The position numbers and the translations under genes were made by a program. From Syngnathus acus (Eukaryota > Chordata > Actinopteri > Syngnathiformes > Syngnathidae): a stretch of DNA of 64,000 nt. The stretch is from NCBI RefSeq assembly GCF_901709675.1, contig NC_051104.1, forward strand, positions 6,619,501-6,683,500, given 5' to 3'. Of this stretch, positions 1 to 14,420 are shown in pieces. The notes under the pieces are model-generated. The model had not been told where the DNA came from. It ran no database searches and saw nothing but the letters and a program-made list of their open reading frames with translations. Positions within the stretch are counted from its first letter, which is position 1; each line of letters begins with the position of its first letter.

Positions 1-3000
1 CCTAATTTTTTGAAATACTACTTCTAATCCGCATTTTCACATGAGTTCTAATAAAAACTTACTCCAGCTTTCTTAATAGGAAAATCTGAAACACAATACA
101 CAGGAGATAAACACACAAGAGTTATGTTCTATAAAATAAAGAGCCCAAATTGAATGTATAATCTGATCCACTTTTGCTTCCTTCCCCTTGAACAGCCAAC
201 AAACATGCTAAATGTTCCCGAAGGAAATAATCTCTCGGGAAAGTAAAGCCTGGAGTGGCGTTGTCTTGGGACCCCCTTATGATGACTGTATCAATTTCTT
301 TGAACGTGATTAACATTTTTTTTTTTAATTGATCAACAATAGGGCTAAAATAAACACATTTACGTGTCACTACAAAAGCTGAACAAAAGCTCTGTTGTGT
401 CACGCTATGTTTGGAAAGGGAGGTACCATATTACAACAGCATATTTTTTTAAGTAACCTAGCCATCAAAAAAAAAATTTGCTTCCAGACACACTTGTGTC
501 AGTTATAACCTCCCCCATGTGGACTCATTAAAATACTTTCACAGTGAGGATTCCTTGGTAGGGTGTCTACGGCTGGCCCTACGGGAGCTTTTTTTCTTAT
601 ATAATCAAAATATATCACCGCATGAGTCCAATTTTCAAAAACTGACCTCACGAGTCAAAGTCAGGAGCATTTTACATAAGCAAATAAGGATTAAAAAAAC
701 ATGGCCGTATTACTTCATGCGTAATAGTAAAGTCAGTTTAACCCCAGATTTTTTCTTGGAAACACAAATGTTTTGTCCTGTGCTTTTTATGTCAACTCAA
801 ATATAAACTCAATCTCATGGGCTTAGAATCAAATGAGTAAAAAATCTCCAACACCCCCAGAAACACAAACATTTTCAGTCCAGTGGGGCCGCAAAGTAGT
901 GGATCAATTCATCTTCGTCTCTGTTCTTGCTCTTTTCTTGTCTGGCTATTTGTTTGTTGAGAGCTGAATCTTGTCACTCTGCTCTGCTCCAGTCACTCTT
1001 TGTTAGCCTCATATCATCTTCAGAACATTTTTTTTTCCCGTACTGGGAGCCATATTAACAGTGACCTGGGAGTCTACTATAAAGGGTATATCTTGTTTTT
1101 GTGCTTATCTCAACAAGTGTGTGTTTCTTTTGTACATCCGTCCTTCTCCTCTCATGGACCATCTATCCATCATTGGACTCAAAGAACCCCTCGACCCCGA
1201 TGACATTTCTCTCAATCTCCATCACTCCCACATATTTAGCCCTCTCTATACATCCTCCTACCTTTTCCTTGCTCTCTCATACCTTTTGGTTTCCGAGGCT
1301 CTTTTTTTTGCCTTTATCCGTCTCGCCATTTTCTCGCCGGTTTCTCTTCAGTACGCATTTGCTCTGCCTTCATCTCTCACATCGGTCTCCTCGCTCCTTT
1401 GGTCAAGCTCTGCACACTGTCTGCCTCGCCTTGCCACGTTTCTTGCCTGGCATGTATTCTCTTCGTGTTCTTATTAGTCCTGATTTAATCTGCTCTTTAA
1501 TCCAATTTGGCAAACCCTCAGCTCTGATCGAGATCTGAGGCTGAATTTGAAATACATGCGGCCCTCCCCTGTCGATCCCATATGGTTTGATCTTCAAAGG
1601 TCTACCGTGCTTTTCAAATTGGAGAGGAGACTGTGGATGTTTTGGCCACTAGGTATGCTGTTGAGTAATCACATTTAAATGCTGTCCCATTTGTTAAGAT
1701 CTATGTTGCTCACAATTACATTGATTGGCAGTTGATGGCAACAATAGGTCACAAAGCAATGAAAATGAGTCAACAAACTCAAAGAAGCTAAAAAATAAAC
1801 ATCTAAAATGTCCTGTGATTGGATTGACAGCTTGTTTTGGCACTAACTTGCCTAAGAACCACAAGTGAATTTGTTGGAAGCGGTTTGAAACGACATCAAA
1901 CGTGCAAATATGTCATTTCAACATTGCCATTTGATCTACTGCTCATATGAAAACAGCTGCACATATTAGTAAAAAAAACAATATCCAGTCGTAGTGCACT
2001 CCACTTGACCTCAGTTGCATCAAGATAATCAATACTAAAAAAAAATGAACAGAAAAAGTACTGCTGTTGATTTTCCCTTCTACAGTTCAAGGAATATAAC
2101 AATGATTTTTTCCCCATCATACAGTTTTTGATGATGTATAGTGCGTTACTTTGCATTTCCCACCCCTTGGTCATTTGTCTCCAAAAATTGATTCAGTGAG
2201 CATTTAATTGGAGAGCAAAGGTTAAAGAGAAATGGAGTGCAAATTGTATAGTTTAGTTCCTGTTTGCCTGCAGCGCATGTACTCTGAGGCGGGATGTCCA
2301 TGTTGTCTACGCAGCAGACAGGGCGGGGAAAGAATAATGAGTTTTTCCAACAGTTTCAACCTGAGAGCACCCATAATGCGATCCACCTTCCTGACAGTTC
2401 CTTTGCCCGCTGTTAGGCGCTAGCTTCACGCTCTAGTAAATTCACTCTGCATACCGGAAAGCCCAAATCTACACAAACAAGTACACACACACACAGTATC
2501 ACAGGTCATCGCTGAGTGTAGGAATGGAAAAATACCTCAGAATGGAGAGAGGAGGATGTAGTGGGAGGGAGGTTTAATATGAATAGCTGTGTCCCTAATT
2601 GGCATGTCTTCTTGATAAAGGACACAATACCACACCCCTTTCAACCGCCGCACATACGCAGTTAGTACACACACAGGGCTACAAAACCTCTGGCAGTCAT
2701 TGTAATTGAAAAGTGTCTGCCAAACATAAACAACCATAATCATCATTACCAGCGAGTCATCTCAGTGTGTTTATTGGCGTGTTACCCCCAGGTCAAGGCC
2801 AATGGACAGATACATCATGAAGAAAATGACTTGTGCCAAAGCACGTTCATTTGTCCACGTCATTCATTGATTTCGCCGACACATGCATGGAAATCGTCAT
2901 ACAAATCGTCATGAGGATGATCGAGAGGAGAAAAAAAATTGAGCAGCAGGGAAGGGGGAAAAAAGACATGAAAGTCAGAGCCGGAGAATACAAAACCAAG

Positions 3001-6000
3001 GACACCTAAGATAAGGACGTGGCGAGTGAGATAAGAAAGGTGACAGACAGGAGGGAGATCTTCACAGCTGCATGAAAAACAACACCTCTATGAATGTGGG
3101 ACAGCTGGAAAGATGTACAACAATGGTGAACTCATTGTATTGTACAATTCATTATCTATGGAAAGGTCAAGCGAAAAGGTACTGGTAGCACAGTCATTAA
3201 AAGTTTCAAGCCAGACAGTTTTGAGCACTACTGCTTGATGTTTTGTTTTGATGAGTGTTTCTTGAAGTACAGCTTTTTCTGTCAAACGGTTGCAGCCTTC
3301 CCAAAAAATCCCATGTTGAGCGACTTCTAGGCTGCTACGACTTTGAAAAATATGTCACACTAAGCTGTGATGTTTGCTTGATTATAAAAAACACATTTGA
3401 AAGGACTCTTGGATTGCAAAAACAAACTGCTGTTCTGGACACAAGCTGTGGATGGATAGATTTAAACTCCCTGCAATTTATTATTTGATTCAAAAGGATA
3501 CATTCTATGGATACGTCTATGGTCACAGTAAAAATATCAATCAGAGGAAAGAGTTTTGATTTTTCACCTTATCAAGTTTGACAATAAGATGCCTCTATCA
3601 ACACAGCATATCAAAAAAATAATCCAGTTGACAACTTTCTGCTTGGCTTGATATCACAACACTTTGTTGTCAGACACATGGATGGATTCTTAAGCATGTT
3701 GTCTCTTCTTTTGTTGTGAAGATTTGTGTTGTCTGCATCTTTATTTTTTTTCAGTTTGCAATTTTGAAATAGTGTAGAACTGGGAGATAACAACCCATTA
3801 TTCACATTCACAAGAATACTTTGGATGTTGAGTTGATGTTAAAAAAAGAAAGCAGGGAAAAATGTTGGGTGGCTTTTGGACAAGCAGACATTTGAACAGT
3901 CCACACTGTGTCTTTCAAGGGAGAACAAAAAATAACCTTTGGCACTCTTCTCTCATTGAGGCTGCTACATTCACCTCCTCCGTGTCATCCTTTGTTTGCA
4001 CTCAATCCACAGGTGAAGAGGCTGACCTCACAGGGAGAAACACCAACCAAGTGTTTCTCCCGCTGAGACCCTTTACCATTCTCGTCATTGTACTTCTCCT
4101 ACATGCTCGTTCCATCTTTGTCTGCTCGCTCTTTTCCCCTTTGCTAGTCCTATGGCTCCGTTCTCTCCCTCAATGCTGCCGTCTCCCTCCATCTCGGCTT
4201 GAATTATTGATTTGTATAATGGTTGACTGGAGCTTTTCTTTTTACTCCCTCCTCTTCGCTATCTTTCACCGCCAACTTCTTTGCAGGGTTTCTACTTACT
4301 CTTAAAATCACTCCCTCTACATTTCTGCCTTACTACTTTATCCGCCACTTGTTTACTGCTTTGACAAGGCCAGGACACAGTGTGCGGAAAGCTTGGGGGT
4401 GGAAGATCAAGAAACCAAGCATATTTGATGACTTAAGTGGGTGTTCAAAATGAAGTTGGAACACTTAACACAAATTCCCAGCCAGAAAAAATAATTCTCC
4501 TCTTGATCCAACAAACAATTAATGTTTTTTTTTTCCCCCCTCAGAAACAAGCCAGAGAAATATTTATTTTGAATGTCTGCAATTGGCTGGCAACCACTTT
4601 CATACCCCACCTATTAATTATCTTCAAAACAGGTGCTTTATGTTACATATTCTACTGCTATGGGCAGAATATTCCACATAACATTCAGGCCAAAGCGATA
4701 TAATGCTCACGTTAATGCCACCCGCACATTATTATCGGACAATGTCACGGAGTATGAATATCCATTAGAGCAGCGCAGCGCAGGGTCTCCATGGTTTTAA
4801 ATCAAACACCAGGCTTGGTTATTACTGCACACGCCTCATCCATTTGCACAAGTATGGAGTGTTAATACAACCACCGCCTAAAGTGGGTTGCACTTACATT
4901 GGCGGCAACAACCAATACATTTAGCAATAAGTGATTAGCTGATGTGTATGATAGATGACATGAACATTTTGTCAGGGATTGTATTACACAGATGGCTACC
5001 ATGTTTCATTTTTGTTGTTGTTGACCACCTACATGTATGGATTTACATTACAGCTTCTGACTAGAGGGCTGGTTTGGTTTACACATTCAAAACAATTATT
5101 TGTGTGAAAAGAGAGTGCTCGAGACAAATAAACAGCCACTGTAGCAGTTCACGCGATGCAATTTAATATTCTTTCAAATTGAAGGGGTTTTAAGACTATT
5201 TTCATGTTGCTAATCAAAAAGACAATGCAGGATATTTAAGTTTGAGCGAAGTCCATGAATGACAGATTAAAAGTTAATTGGCTCCACCGTGTTGCTCAGC
5301 ACCTTATCCTTCCCAAATAGCCAGTTTGTGATGCTTGAAAGAACATGGTGACCATATTAGTATTGGCAACGTGGCTGACAGGTGAGGCTGAACCTGCCTC
5401 GTGCTAGCTCATTACACATTTTCTTTTTTTTTTTTTTTATAAGATCATGTCTTTATTTTTGCCATAATGAGGAAACTTAACTTTCCTAACTTACGGTTTA
5501 GTTGCCTGTTTGGCTGAAGGCATTGCAATTTTTGTAATATTGTTTTGGTCTGACAGCTTGAACGTTTCATCTGTGAGATCTAAACAGCACCTCTCATTGG
5601 ATGTGCCAATTCAGAGTTCAGATGGAGTTTATGTGAGGACCCAAACAGAATGCAATAGAGTGAGTTGGTGGACAGAATTCCATTAGTTATAAAACTTATT
5701 TTAAGATACTTTCTTTTAGTAGGACGAATAGTTACCTGCGAGTTCTATTTATTTATGGTCTTTGAAATGACTTGTTTCCAATTTGTGTGTATTAGATTTA
5801 TAGATATTTGGCCTTTATTATATCAAGAAACGGGCCACATTTTTACATTATCAATATTTGCGTTTCGTGCAAAATGAAAACAACGCAAACATATGTTAAG
5901 ATGTCAGGTATACAACCATATACTGTATTTCATATTCATTCGAGAAACTGTTTATTTATTACAGCAGAGAGAAAGATATTCTTGACTATAAATATGATAT

Positions 6001-7807
6001 ACTGTATTGACTAAAGGGGATTAACTGGACTGCCCTAGACTGGATATTTATGACTCAAGTGGTTAAGTTCTAATACAAACTCAAATGTATGAGTCTGCCT
6101 CGCTAATTATTTATTCTATGAGAGCGCACCAATGCAGAGAATTAACATATGCAAGCGCGGAAACAGCCTTTATCTGCGAGAAAATCAGCCCTAAAAATGA
6201 GCGAAGCTATTAGTTGGTTAAATCACTGGAGGGTGCCAGGTACAGTGTTTATCTGCACCTCCGCCGATTAATGAGTGCTGCTCTGAGTGAGTCTGCATTG
6301 GAAGATCTTGGCGAGCAAGTGCTGAATACACTTCAATCAATTCTAGACACAGCCGTTCCATCATTTATTTGATGGCACCGTCAGAAAGTTATGCAGGCTC
6401 ACTGTGAGAGGGAGGAAACTTGGCGTTGTCATTAATTGAATATTAAAAAAAAACAAAAGAACATCACATGCATGTCAATTTGAAGTTGAAATCAGGCAAC
6501 TCCCAGTGGTTGGGAGCATGTGACACTTTGACACCACTTATATCATATTGGACAGTTTAGTCAACAAAGGCTACAGTGAGTCAGGGAATTATTCATTTTT
6601 AATGGGGCAAGTTGAGCAGGAATATACCAGTTTTAATAATATATTGTGATGACCGCGTTCACTAGGGACTTGTACCTTTAGAGGAGGGGAGAGGGAGTTC
6701 CATGTTTTCTACGGAGCAAAACAAAATTCCTATGTATGCTGGTGTAATCATGCTTTGGCCTGGCTAATGGAGGTAGAATACTCCAGGGCATTACGTAATC
6801 AGGAAGGCAGTTAATAAAATGAACAAGACTGCTTTACTTGATCTTGTTAATGTCCCTGACCTTCCCTGACATTAACACAAATGCAAGTGCACATTTAAAT
6901 GCATGTGTGCATTTATCACATGAAGGCTCAGCCATGGCCATACAAGTCGGATGATCAATGTTGAAGCCCATGCCGGACTCGATGGAAGAAAAGCTAAATC
7001 AAATATCCACACCTCACACATCAACTTTACACTCGAGAGTTTAAATACATCATTCATTAGAACAGCCGGAGGGGTGGAGAAGTCTGTTACTGAGGTCACA
7101 CACTTTAAACTCTTGGGACAAGAGCCTCGTCAACAACTGTCAATCTCGCACTTACGTGACTGACAGAGTAAAGCTACACTGTCAAAGCCTTCCCCACCAG
7201 GGCTCATTTTAGATGAACAAACACGCAGGGAACAAGCTCCACCTGCCAATAGGTGAAGTCGAGTACCCAACCAAGCAATTATGAAGAACAGAAAAGCAAA
7301 ATGTTTCATGAAGTGAGTTTTAATCCAAGTAGTTTATGCTGCTTATCAACAGTTTCTTGGTTTACAAGCGCAAGCAACTGTTTTTTTTTTTTTTTTTTAG
7401 CAGGGATTTACTACAAAGACTAGAAATTGCAATGCTCTCAGAAGTTGACTGTTTATGTGCTCCATGCTCTGGACAATTGCCACAGAAATAAATGAATACT
7501 GTATATAGCGTAGCTGTGGTTAATACTGCATTATAGATTACACCAACACATTCTGAGTGGAAGCTGAAACATTTCCTGTTTACTGTGCAAGAAAAACATT
7601 GTAAATATATAGAGGGCCTATAAAACATAGTGCCCATAAAATGATTCGGCATCCTTCATTTCTTGCACATTTTCTCGTGTTACAGCTTCTGCATATTTCA
7701 AAGTGCATTGAGAAAAAATAAACTATCAAAAAGAATATGTTTTTTTCACAATAACATCTGTGTGCATGATCAAGCATGAATATTAGTTATGTTTGGGAAG
7801 TAATACA

Positions 7808-7942
7808 GTTGAACTGTTCGAGGATGAAATGGATTAATTTTATTTCCATTCATTTCAATGGGAAAAATGCCCTTGGTTCGTAAAAGATCCGCTTTGGAAA
7901 TGAGATCATGGAACGAACTTAATTTGTAACTCGAGGTACTAC
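7808..7942 (+). repeat. Diverged fish repeat, probably a non-autonomous DNA element
   Basis: It contains TTATTTCCATTCATTTCAAT GGG, a TTGGTTCGTAAAAG block and GTAACTCGAGGTACTAC, the wording of a repeat common in fish genomes. The origin as a DNA-transposon derivative is inferred. Confidence 0.5.
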
Positions 7943-8648
7943 TTCGATTTCTACAGTACACAAACCATCATCGGTTTGTATAATGCGGTGTGTGCCTGGA
8001 TGTAATGAAAGATCTTATCACTGTCATATGCTATTATCAGTGTAGGTACAGTGACTGGCTGAATTACAGCAATGCATCAAAGCACTTGCCACAAACTAAA
8101 AACACAATTTTCACTTAACGCCTGGGGAAAGCGCTGGTATCATTTGTTGGATAAGATTCCAGGTTATCCTGAAGCTCACACATTCCCAGATGGGTATGTA
8201 ATCCCCAGGAAGATTAGAGTTGATGAATGAAAAGCTAACAGCAGTGCACACGTGATCTTTCTCCTCTAGGCGCAGAAGATGCACCTTGATGTCGCTTGAC
8301 ATCTGTTCATTGATGCATACATGCGTGACTGCAAAGATGCATTGATGAGTGCAAGCTCATGAATATAGCGCCATGCACGCAGGGCCGTTTCGTCGACAGT
8401 GACAGAGTAAAACACTACTAGCGGTGAAGACAGCATCTGTCAACCTCAGGGATGACGGAAGACACAAATTGACTTCATTAAAAATAATTAGCTGCTTTGA
8501 TTGCCTATAAATCAACAATAAAGAACGCTTAAGCGGGTCCTCAGAGGTGAGTAAAACTTATATTAGTAAAGTTTCTGTTTAGTCTGGATACAAATCATTA
8601 GCCCCTGGACAAAAAAAGGATCCTAAATTTTTCTTTCACTGTGATTGT

Positions 8649-8758
8649 CTGGCCACCAGCTCAGGGTGTACCCCGCCCGCCTCTAGCTCAACGTCAGCTG
8701 TGATAGGCTCCAGCTCACCCTAGTGAGGATAAGCAGTACAGAAAATTGATGGATGGAC
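8649..8758 (+). repeat. Common fish interspersed repeat
   Basis: The segment includes CTGGCCACCAGCTCAGGGTG, CAGCTGTGATAGGCTCCAGC, GAGGATAAGCAGTACAGAAA and a GATGGATGG end. This wording is a very widespread interspersed repeat of teleost genomes. It is non-coding and of uncertain origin. Confidence 0.75.
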
Positions 8759-11700
8759 TACTTCTCATATTCCCTCTGCAGCGTAGGAAAAAAAAATATT
8801 TGTTTCATTTCAGGCACTCATGCACGCCATACATATCTTTCCAAATACATGACACGGGAGCTGAAGGAAGACAGGGGCGGCTTATTGAGATGAAGCAGGG
8901 TGGCTCGGAGGTGACAAGGTGGGCATGATTGTCTCCTCTACCATTCTCATTCTCCTGGAAAGTCGACATACTAAATCCCTGCTCTCACCACCGTAGCTTA
9001 CAACAAAAAGAGAGAGGGAGGAAAACAATCATTTCAAGTCGATGCATTTGCAAAAGTATTTTTCCTCACTGAAAGAGAAATGAAAAGCAAGTGTTGATGA
9101 ATAAAGTACAATACCATAGCAACACTTGATATTTCCATCAAATGGATTCAAGTTTTTGAAATATTTTTTTGTGTGTGACGTCGCCATGGATACCACTGGT
9201 GACAGCAATCGGAACAACTTGGATGTTGCCATCAAGCAAAGTAGAACAGTTTGGGGTTTCCGATATTTGGGGAAAACAGTCAAACCTACTGTTGTCAAAC
9301 AACAATTTGCATATGACACAATTTCTGTTAATTGGAAATCATTGTGGTCTGAAATGTTGAGTTTGGGTAGCCAAAGCACTTATTTCTGAGCCTGGAGACT
9401 TCTGGCAATTCATAAAAAAAACTAGCATATAAAACAGATGGGAAAAAAAAGAAGAGCTTTGAATTCTCATATGAAAAAAGAATCAAGCAAGTGGAACCTA
9501 AAACACGTATTGACCTTGAAGAAAAAAATCAAATTCCACTGTCGGTGTTTTGTGATCCTGTTATCTTTTTGTACTAGAAAACATTTGCGGGGCGGCCTGG
9601 AAAGAGGGAGCAGTCGGCTTCTCATGAGTATGGCGGGCTGAAAACTCAGCGACAGATGATACGCAGATTTCAACACTGCAGGATGCCCTGCGGCAAGCTA
9701 GGAGGTGTAGAGAGGTAGCTTTTCATCTGATGACAAAATACACCGCAAATATAAACTCAACCACACTCCACTTGCTGTATCTTATCACAGAGGGCACGGC
9801 AACCACAACAATAAACACATTTTAATATCAAAGTCAACCAAACCATTATCGTGCTTGTTAAGGCTTTTTTTTTTGTGTGCAAATCTTGCATTGGCTCTCA
9901 TTCGATTTTGCTGACATAACAGAATACTGCGCCCAATGAATGTGTTTTTCCTTCCAGTGGGAAAACAATGTGGCTTTTAAGTAGACACATGAAAATCCAA
10001 TACATAAAATAAATACTTTAGTGCTTATTTTGGCAGTGGCCATTCGTTAAACATATTGGAGAGATTAATGGAACAACATCCAGGGAAAAGTCAAAGGCAC
10101 AATCCATAGACAATTTCTGGAGTGTAGTATATTCTTGTAGCTGCACCTGCCATTACACCACTGATAGCTTAAGTGCACTATAAGATGTGGTGCTCATATT
10201 TACGGTGCCTTTGTATGGCTGCAGATATGAACGAGCAAATAATAAAGTGCTTTGAAAGCTGTGGAGTAAGTCGTAAACTGAAGTGGAAAAGGGCCTCCTT
10301 TTCAAACCTCAGCTCCTCAGAAGGTCACATCGAGTTTTTTTTTGAGCATTGTCGCTAAAATCTGAACTTACTCACACAGCAAGGTGTCTCCATATCACGC
10401 GGTGAATCGAATCTCAGCTTACCGCAAAGTACGAGTCTTGTCATGCACCCTGAAAATGAATTATGATAATTTTCAATGTCCCTTGGAAAATGCAGCCATG
10501 GGAACACCTGCAGAAGCAGTCAGTGACCTTCTGACAAAAGCAAGTTTCGCAATAACCCCTGACAGAGACGCACAGTGGGAGATGCCACAGATATAAAAAG
10601 TCATAGTTCTGCTAACGTCTCTTACATTTGCTCCTCTATCATTTTTGAAAAAAAGCTTCACTGCTCCCGGATTTTTCATAACAATGTATACACAAGTCTT
10701 GATAAACACATTTGTGCATGCACACACACACGGCTATGGCGTCAAAAGAAAAAAGTTTTACCAGCACAGTCGTTATGTGCCTTTGCCTTTTGTAGTTTTG
10801 CATTGGCGTTGACAACCGAGCAAGCATAAAATAAATGTGACGTTTCAGGCAGGGCTTCACACTGTAACAGAATGTTGAGTGTCTATCCGACTGTGGTGAC
10901 GCTTTGCTATTTCCCACTTCACACAGCCGAAAAAACATCCTGAGCCAAACAAATATCCTCGCTCAGCAAGAAGTCAAAACCCTCAAATTGATTTAAATGG
11001 AAAACATTAATGCAAGTTATGACATACTAAAAACAATTACAATAATGAATGTGTGCAGACCAGATTAGGCAACTGCCTCAAAAAATAATGAGATCCAACA
11101 CAGCTGTTGTCAAAAGTCTGCCTTTACAAAAAAATACTACCTGAATTAATTATACAATCTGTTCATCAATGTGGTTGTAATTTGCAGTGGTGCGGAACTT
11201 TACGGCATCTTAATCAGCTCTGTTCTAATTATGTATTTTAATAACATGGACGGGAAATTAAAAAAAACAATAAATACATATAGCAAAAACATAGTTCAAC
11301 ATCACAAATCTAATAATCATTCACATGTATGTGTCTCTAGTATTTTTATCAGATACGACTATACGGATGTACTTATTGTGGTACATTGCTGGGCAGGAAA
11401 GTGATTATTGCAGCAGGAATTTCCCAAAGTGAAAAGACTACTTTCAACTTAAAAGCATCTTCTAAATCCCAGTTTGCGCCAGTACTTATGTTGTGGTCTC
11501 ATATTTGTTGCATCGAAATTTTTTCCTGTATGTATGTGCATTCATGTGTAAATGTGAAAATGGCATGCAAAACACTTCCTAGAGCAATACATCGCAATTC
11601 AGAGCAGCCTATTATTCATTTTAATTCCCAAGACAGTTGATGAAAATTTAGTCCAAGCTCTTGAGAACCGACTCTGAATTTCCTCTGTCAGTCCGTGGGA

Positions 11701-13267
11701 CGAAAAGCCATTCTGGACAAGCCCCACCTGCCCCCTCTAAACTCCTTTTTCACCCACAACCATCGTGATCAATCACACTGTGACTCACTCGACCCCCTTC
11801 AATCCCATAATGCCTTGCTTTAATCCTACACCGCCATCATGTGAAGCTGTCCAGCTGACCCCACTCCATCCTTTCCTCTCGTGGACTCCCACCCCTCTTT
11901 GGCTGCCCTCACATCCCCTCGCCTCCTGCTCCAGTCATCCTGGCAGTCAGGAAGGAGACTGAGAGCTCTCCATCGCTGGGTTGGTGACCCTTGTCAGAGC
12001 GACAAAGTGCCCAGTACTGCTAGCCTACACAGCTGGAAAATTAAGGACTTGAGGGGGTGAGAAGGTTCACCGTGTGTGTGTGTGTTTCATGATGACACAT
12101 ACAGGCAAGGCAAAGCGAGACAGAGGGGGTGGCAAGAAAAGAAGAACAGATAGATTGGGGCTGTGTGTGTCAGGTGTTTTTTGTCTATATGTGAGAGATG
12201 AGGCTAAAGAGTGTTGTTTAGAGAGGAAACACGTTGCAGATGGTTGTGGTGATCCAGCTGTTCCCCCTCCAGCGGGTTAATGAGCATCACAGCATCTCCT
12301 CCTCTCTTTTATCTCTTCGCTGCATGAGCCTGTTGGCACACAACTATTTAGTCAACATAGCCGGTGGCGCAAACTTGAGATTCCTGCGTCGTTTGAGTTC
12401 CAGCACTCGCAGCCTGTATGCCACACGTCACTCCATGTTTGTTCTATATAAAGCTGCAAAATTACAAAGTTAATGCCCTGGTTTTGTTTTTGTTGTGTAA
12501 TATAACTGTCGGAATAGACAGTTTGATCACAATCCAAAACCCTCGGAGATAGTAACACAAGGTAGAGCACAGATAATTTATTCCCATCATTTATTTGCCC
12601 GGTATTTTTTCTCGTAAGGGGTCAATATGCCCAAAATGCCTAAATAATTGGAGTAATTTATTGGCATACCTTTTTAAACATCACAACTTTCTTAAAGTGT
12701 GTAGATGATGCAAAACAATGCATGGTTAATTATTAGTTAAAAAAATATATATATGACAAATGAAAAAAAACTCCCATTGTTTTAAGCGATGGCATGAATT
12801 AGTATAGAAATATCTCCCGTGTTGGTAAAAAGTGAGCCTGGTTGATGTTGCCTGAAATCATAAATATACAACTTTTTTTTTTTTAAATGATCTACTGTGA
12901 GATTTGTATTGTTATCTTATTAATGAAAATTGCCCATTACTGAATAAGCCCGCAGCATTTTAAAAAGTAGGAAAACACAATTAATATTAATGCAGGAGGC
13001 TCTAAGCATACCTGGATGTGAATTTTGTAGTCAAACAAAAGCCTCCTGCTAATGTCCACCTGCAGTGATGTAATCGCTCAGGTCTCTTTGCCGATGGGTA
13101 CTGTTTATTTTGCAAACGCTGACACAACAGGGAGTCTGACTTTGACAGTAATTAGTACTGCACAGACTCCATTTGAATGATTATCATCTTCCGTAAAATA
13201 GAGCCACTTAAAAATATTTGGATATATAGTGATGAACCCTATTTCGGAATATACCCTAACCTGAAGA

Positions 13268-13287
13268 GAATGAATGAATGAATGAAG
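13268..13287. repeat. Short GAAT repeat
   Basis: About five GAAT units lie in the left-end intron. It is a simple repeat with no other feature. Confidence 0.8.
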
Positions 13288-13544
13288 ACACATATAAAAT
13301 ATCGATACAATACATTACGTAAGATCTGAGGAGCTGCATTCTCCCAATCCGATTTCCATTTTAATATCTTCAGTACATGCTACTCTATGATAGAATTCTT
13401 CTGGAGAATCAGATATAGAAAACTAAATTTCCAAAACCACCTTAGTGCAAACTGTTTTGTCCATGACTCAGCGATTCCCTGGATTCTGCAGCTCCCAATA
13501 ATAAGTAGAACTAGAAGCACTCCCAACCCTCGAGGAGACTGTCA

Positions 13545-14420
13545 AGTGATAGACCTGCTGAAAAGTTGAGCTGCGGGAGCATGGAGGGCTGACACTACAC
13601 AGAAATCTCCACCAGCTCCTTGTCTGATGCTGGGAGCAGAGGAAGCTATCTGAAGACTTACATAAGAAAGTCACCCAGTACAAGAAAAAAGGAGAAAAAT
13701 GTGGCTGCTCCAACAACAGGGGGTTTACCTTTCTCTCGTGTGTCTGCTATACAGGTTGATTCCATCCATCACCAAATAACACCTCCACAAAGTCAGCGCG
13801 CTTTACGAGCCGACAGAGGTGCAACAAACAATGTGTTTGTCCTTCAACAACTCAAAGAAAAGTGGCGAGGGCAGACAGGGGTCAGACGGCAACATTCATC
13901 CATCTAAAGCCTTCAACACTGACTGGTAAAGAACCTAGGCAGATCTCCACAATGGAGGAATACAGACAGCCAAAAGTCATCATATGCGGCAAACTCTCCA
14001 CCGACCACTGTGACAGAGGATCACCCAAGAAAGGTTGAAAAGACTAGCTCAGGAAGTTCTTCAGTATCTGCAACATCCGATCCAGTTATCCAATGTTCCG
14101 GTTGCGCATACTTTGACAGCTGCAAGCAGTAAGAAGCAGAGGAAGCTCTTGTTCACACAGCACAGACGGAATAATCTGCCATAAAGAAGCTGTGCGGTGA
14201 GGAAGCAGCCAGAGTTGGTCCTCTTCACAGTATGCCAGAAGACCACTCCATAGAAAAAGACCACTGTGAGCCATATATAAGTTCTTCTGAAACCAAAAGG
14301 CGAAACTGCTGTTTCACAATTTGAAGACAATCGTAGAAACTCACCAATCTGCTTTGAGACTTCAAACCCACATCTACATCTGCCGACACTGCGCAAAGAT
14401 CTCGCATTAGTATAGTCAGT
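13545..14420 (+). pseudogene. Heavily decayed LINE-like pol remnant
   Basis: Translated across frames, the plus strand gives HGGLTLHRNLHQLLV, then KVTQYKKKGEK..CSNNRGF (the K-x-KG-x-x-x-x-C-x-N-x-RG block before reverse transcriptase), then FIHLSKAFNT (a motif A relative). The rest is fragmentary. Many stops and indels are present. The minus-strand 130-codon frame over the same stretch is a by-product. Class assignment beyond a LINE-type pol is not possible by eye. Confidence 0.5.

Noticed and set aside
1061-1538. Two overlapping plus-strand frames of 138 and 145 codons
   Set aside because: They lie in a pyrimidine-rich stretch, are Ser/Leu/Phe-rich in both frames, and match no family I recognise; composition explains their length.
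3862-4305. 147-codon plus-strand frame with hydrophobic stretches
   Set aside because: Pyrimidine-rich intron again; Leu/Phe/Ser content follows from TTC/CTC-rich DNA, with no splice context or recognisable domain.
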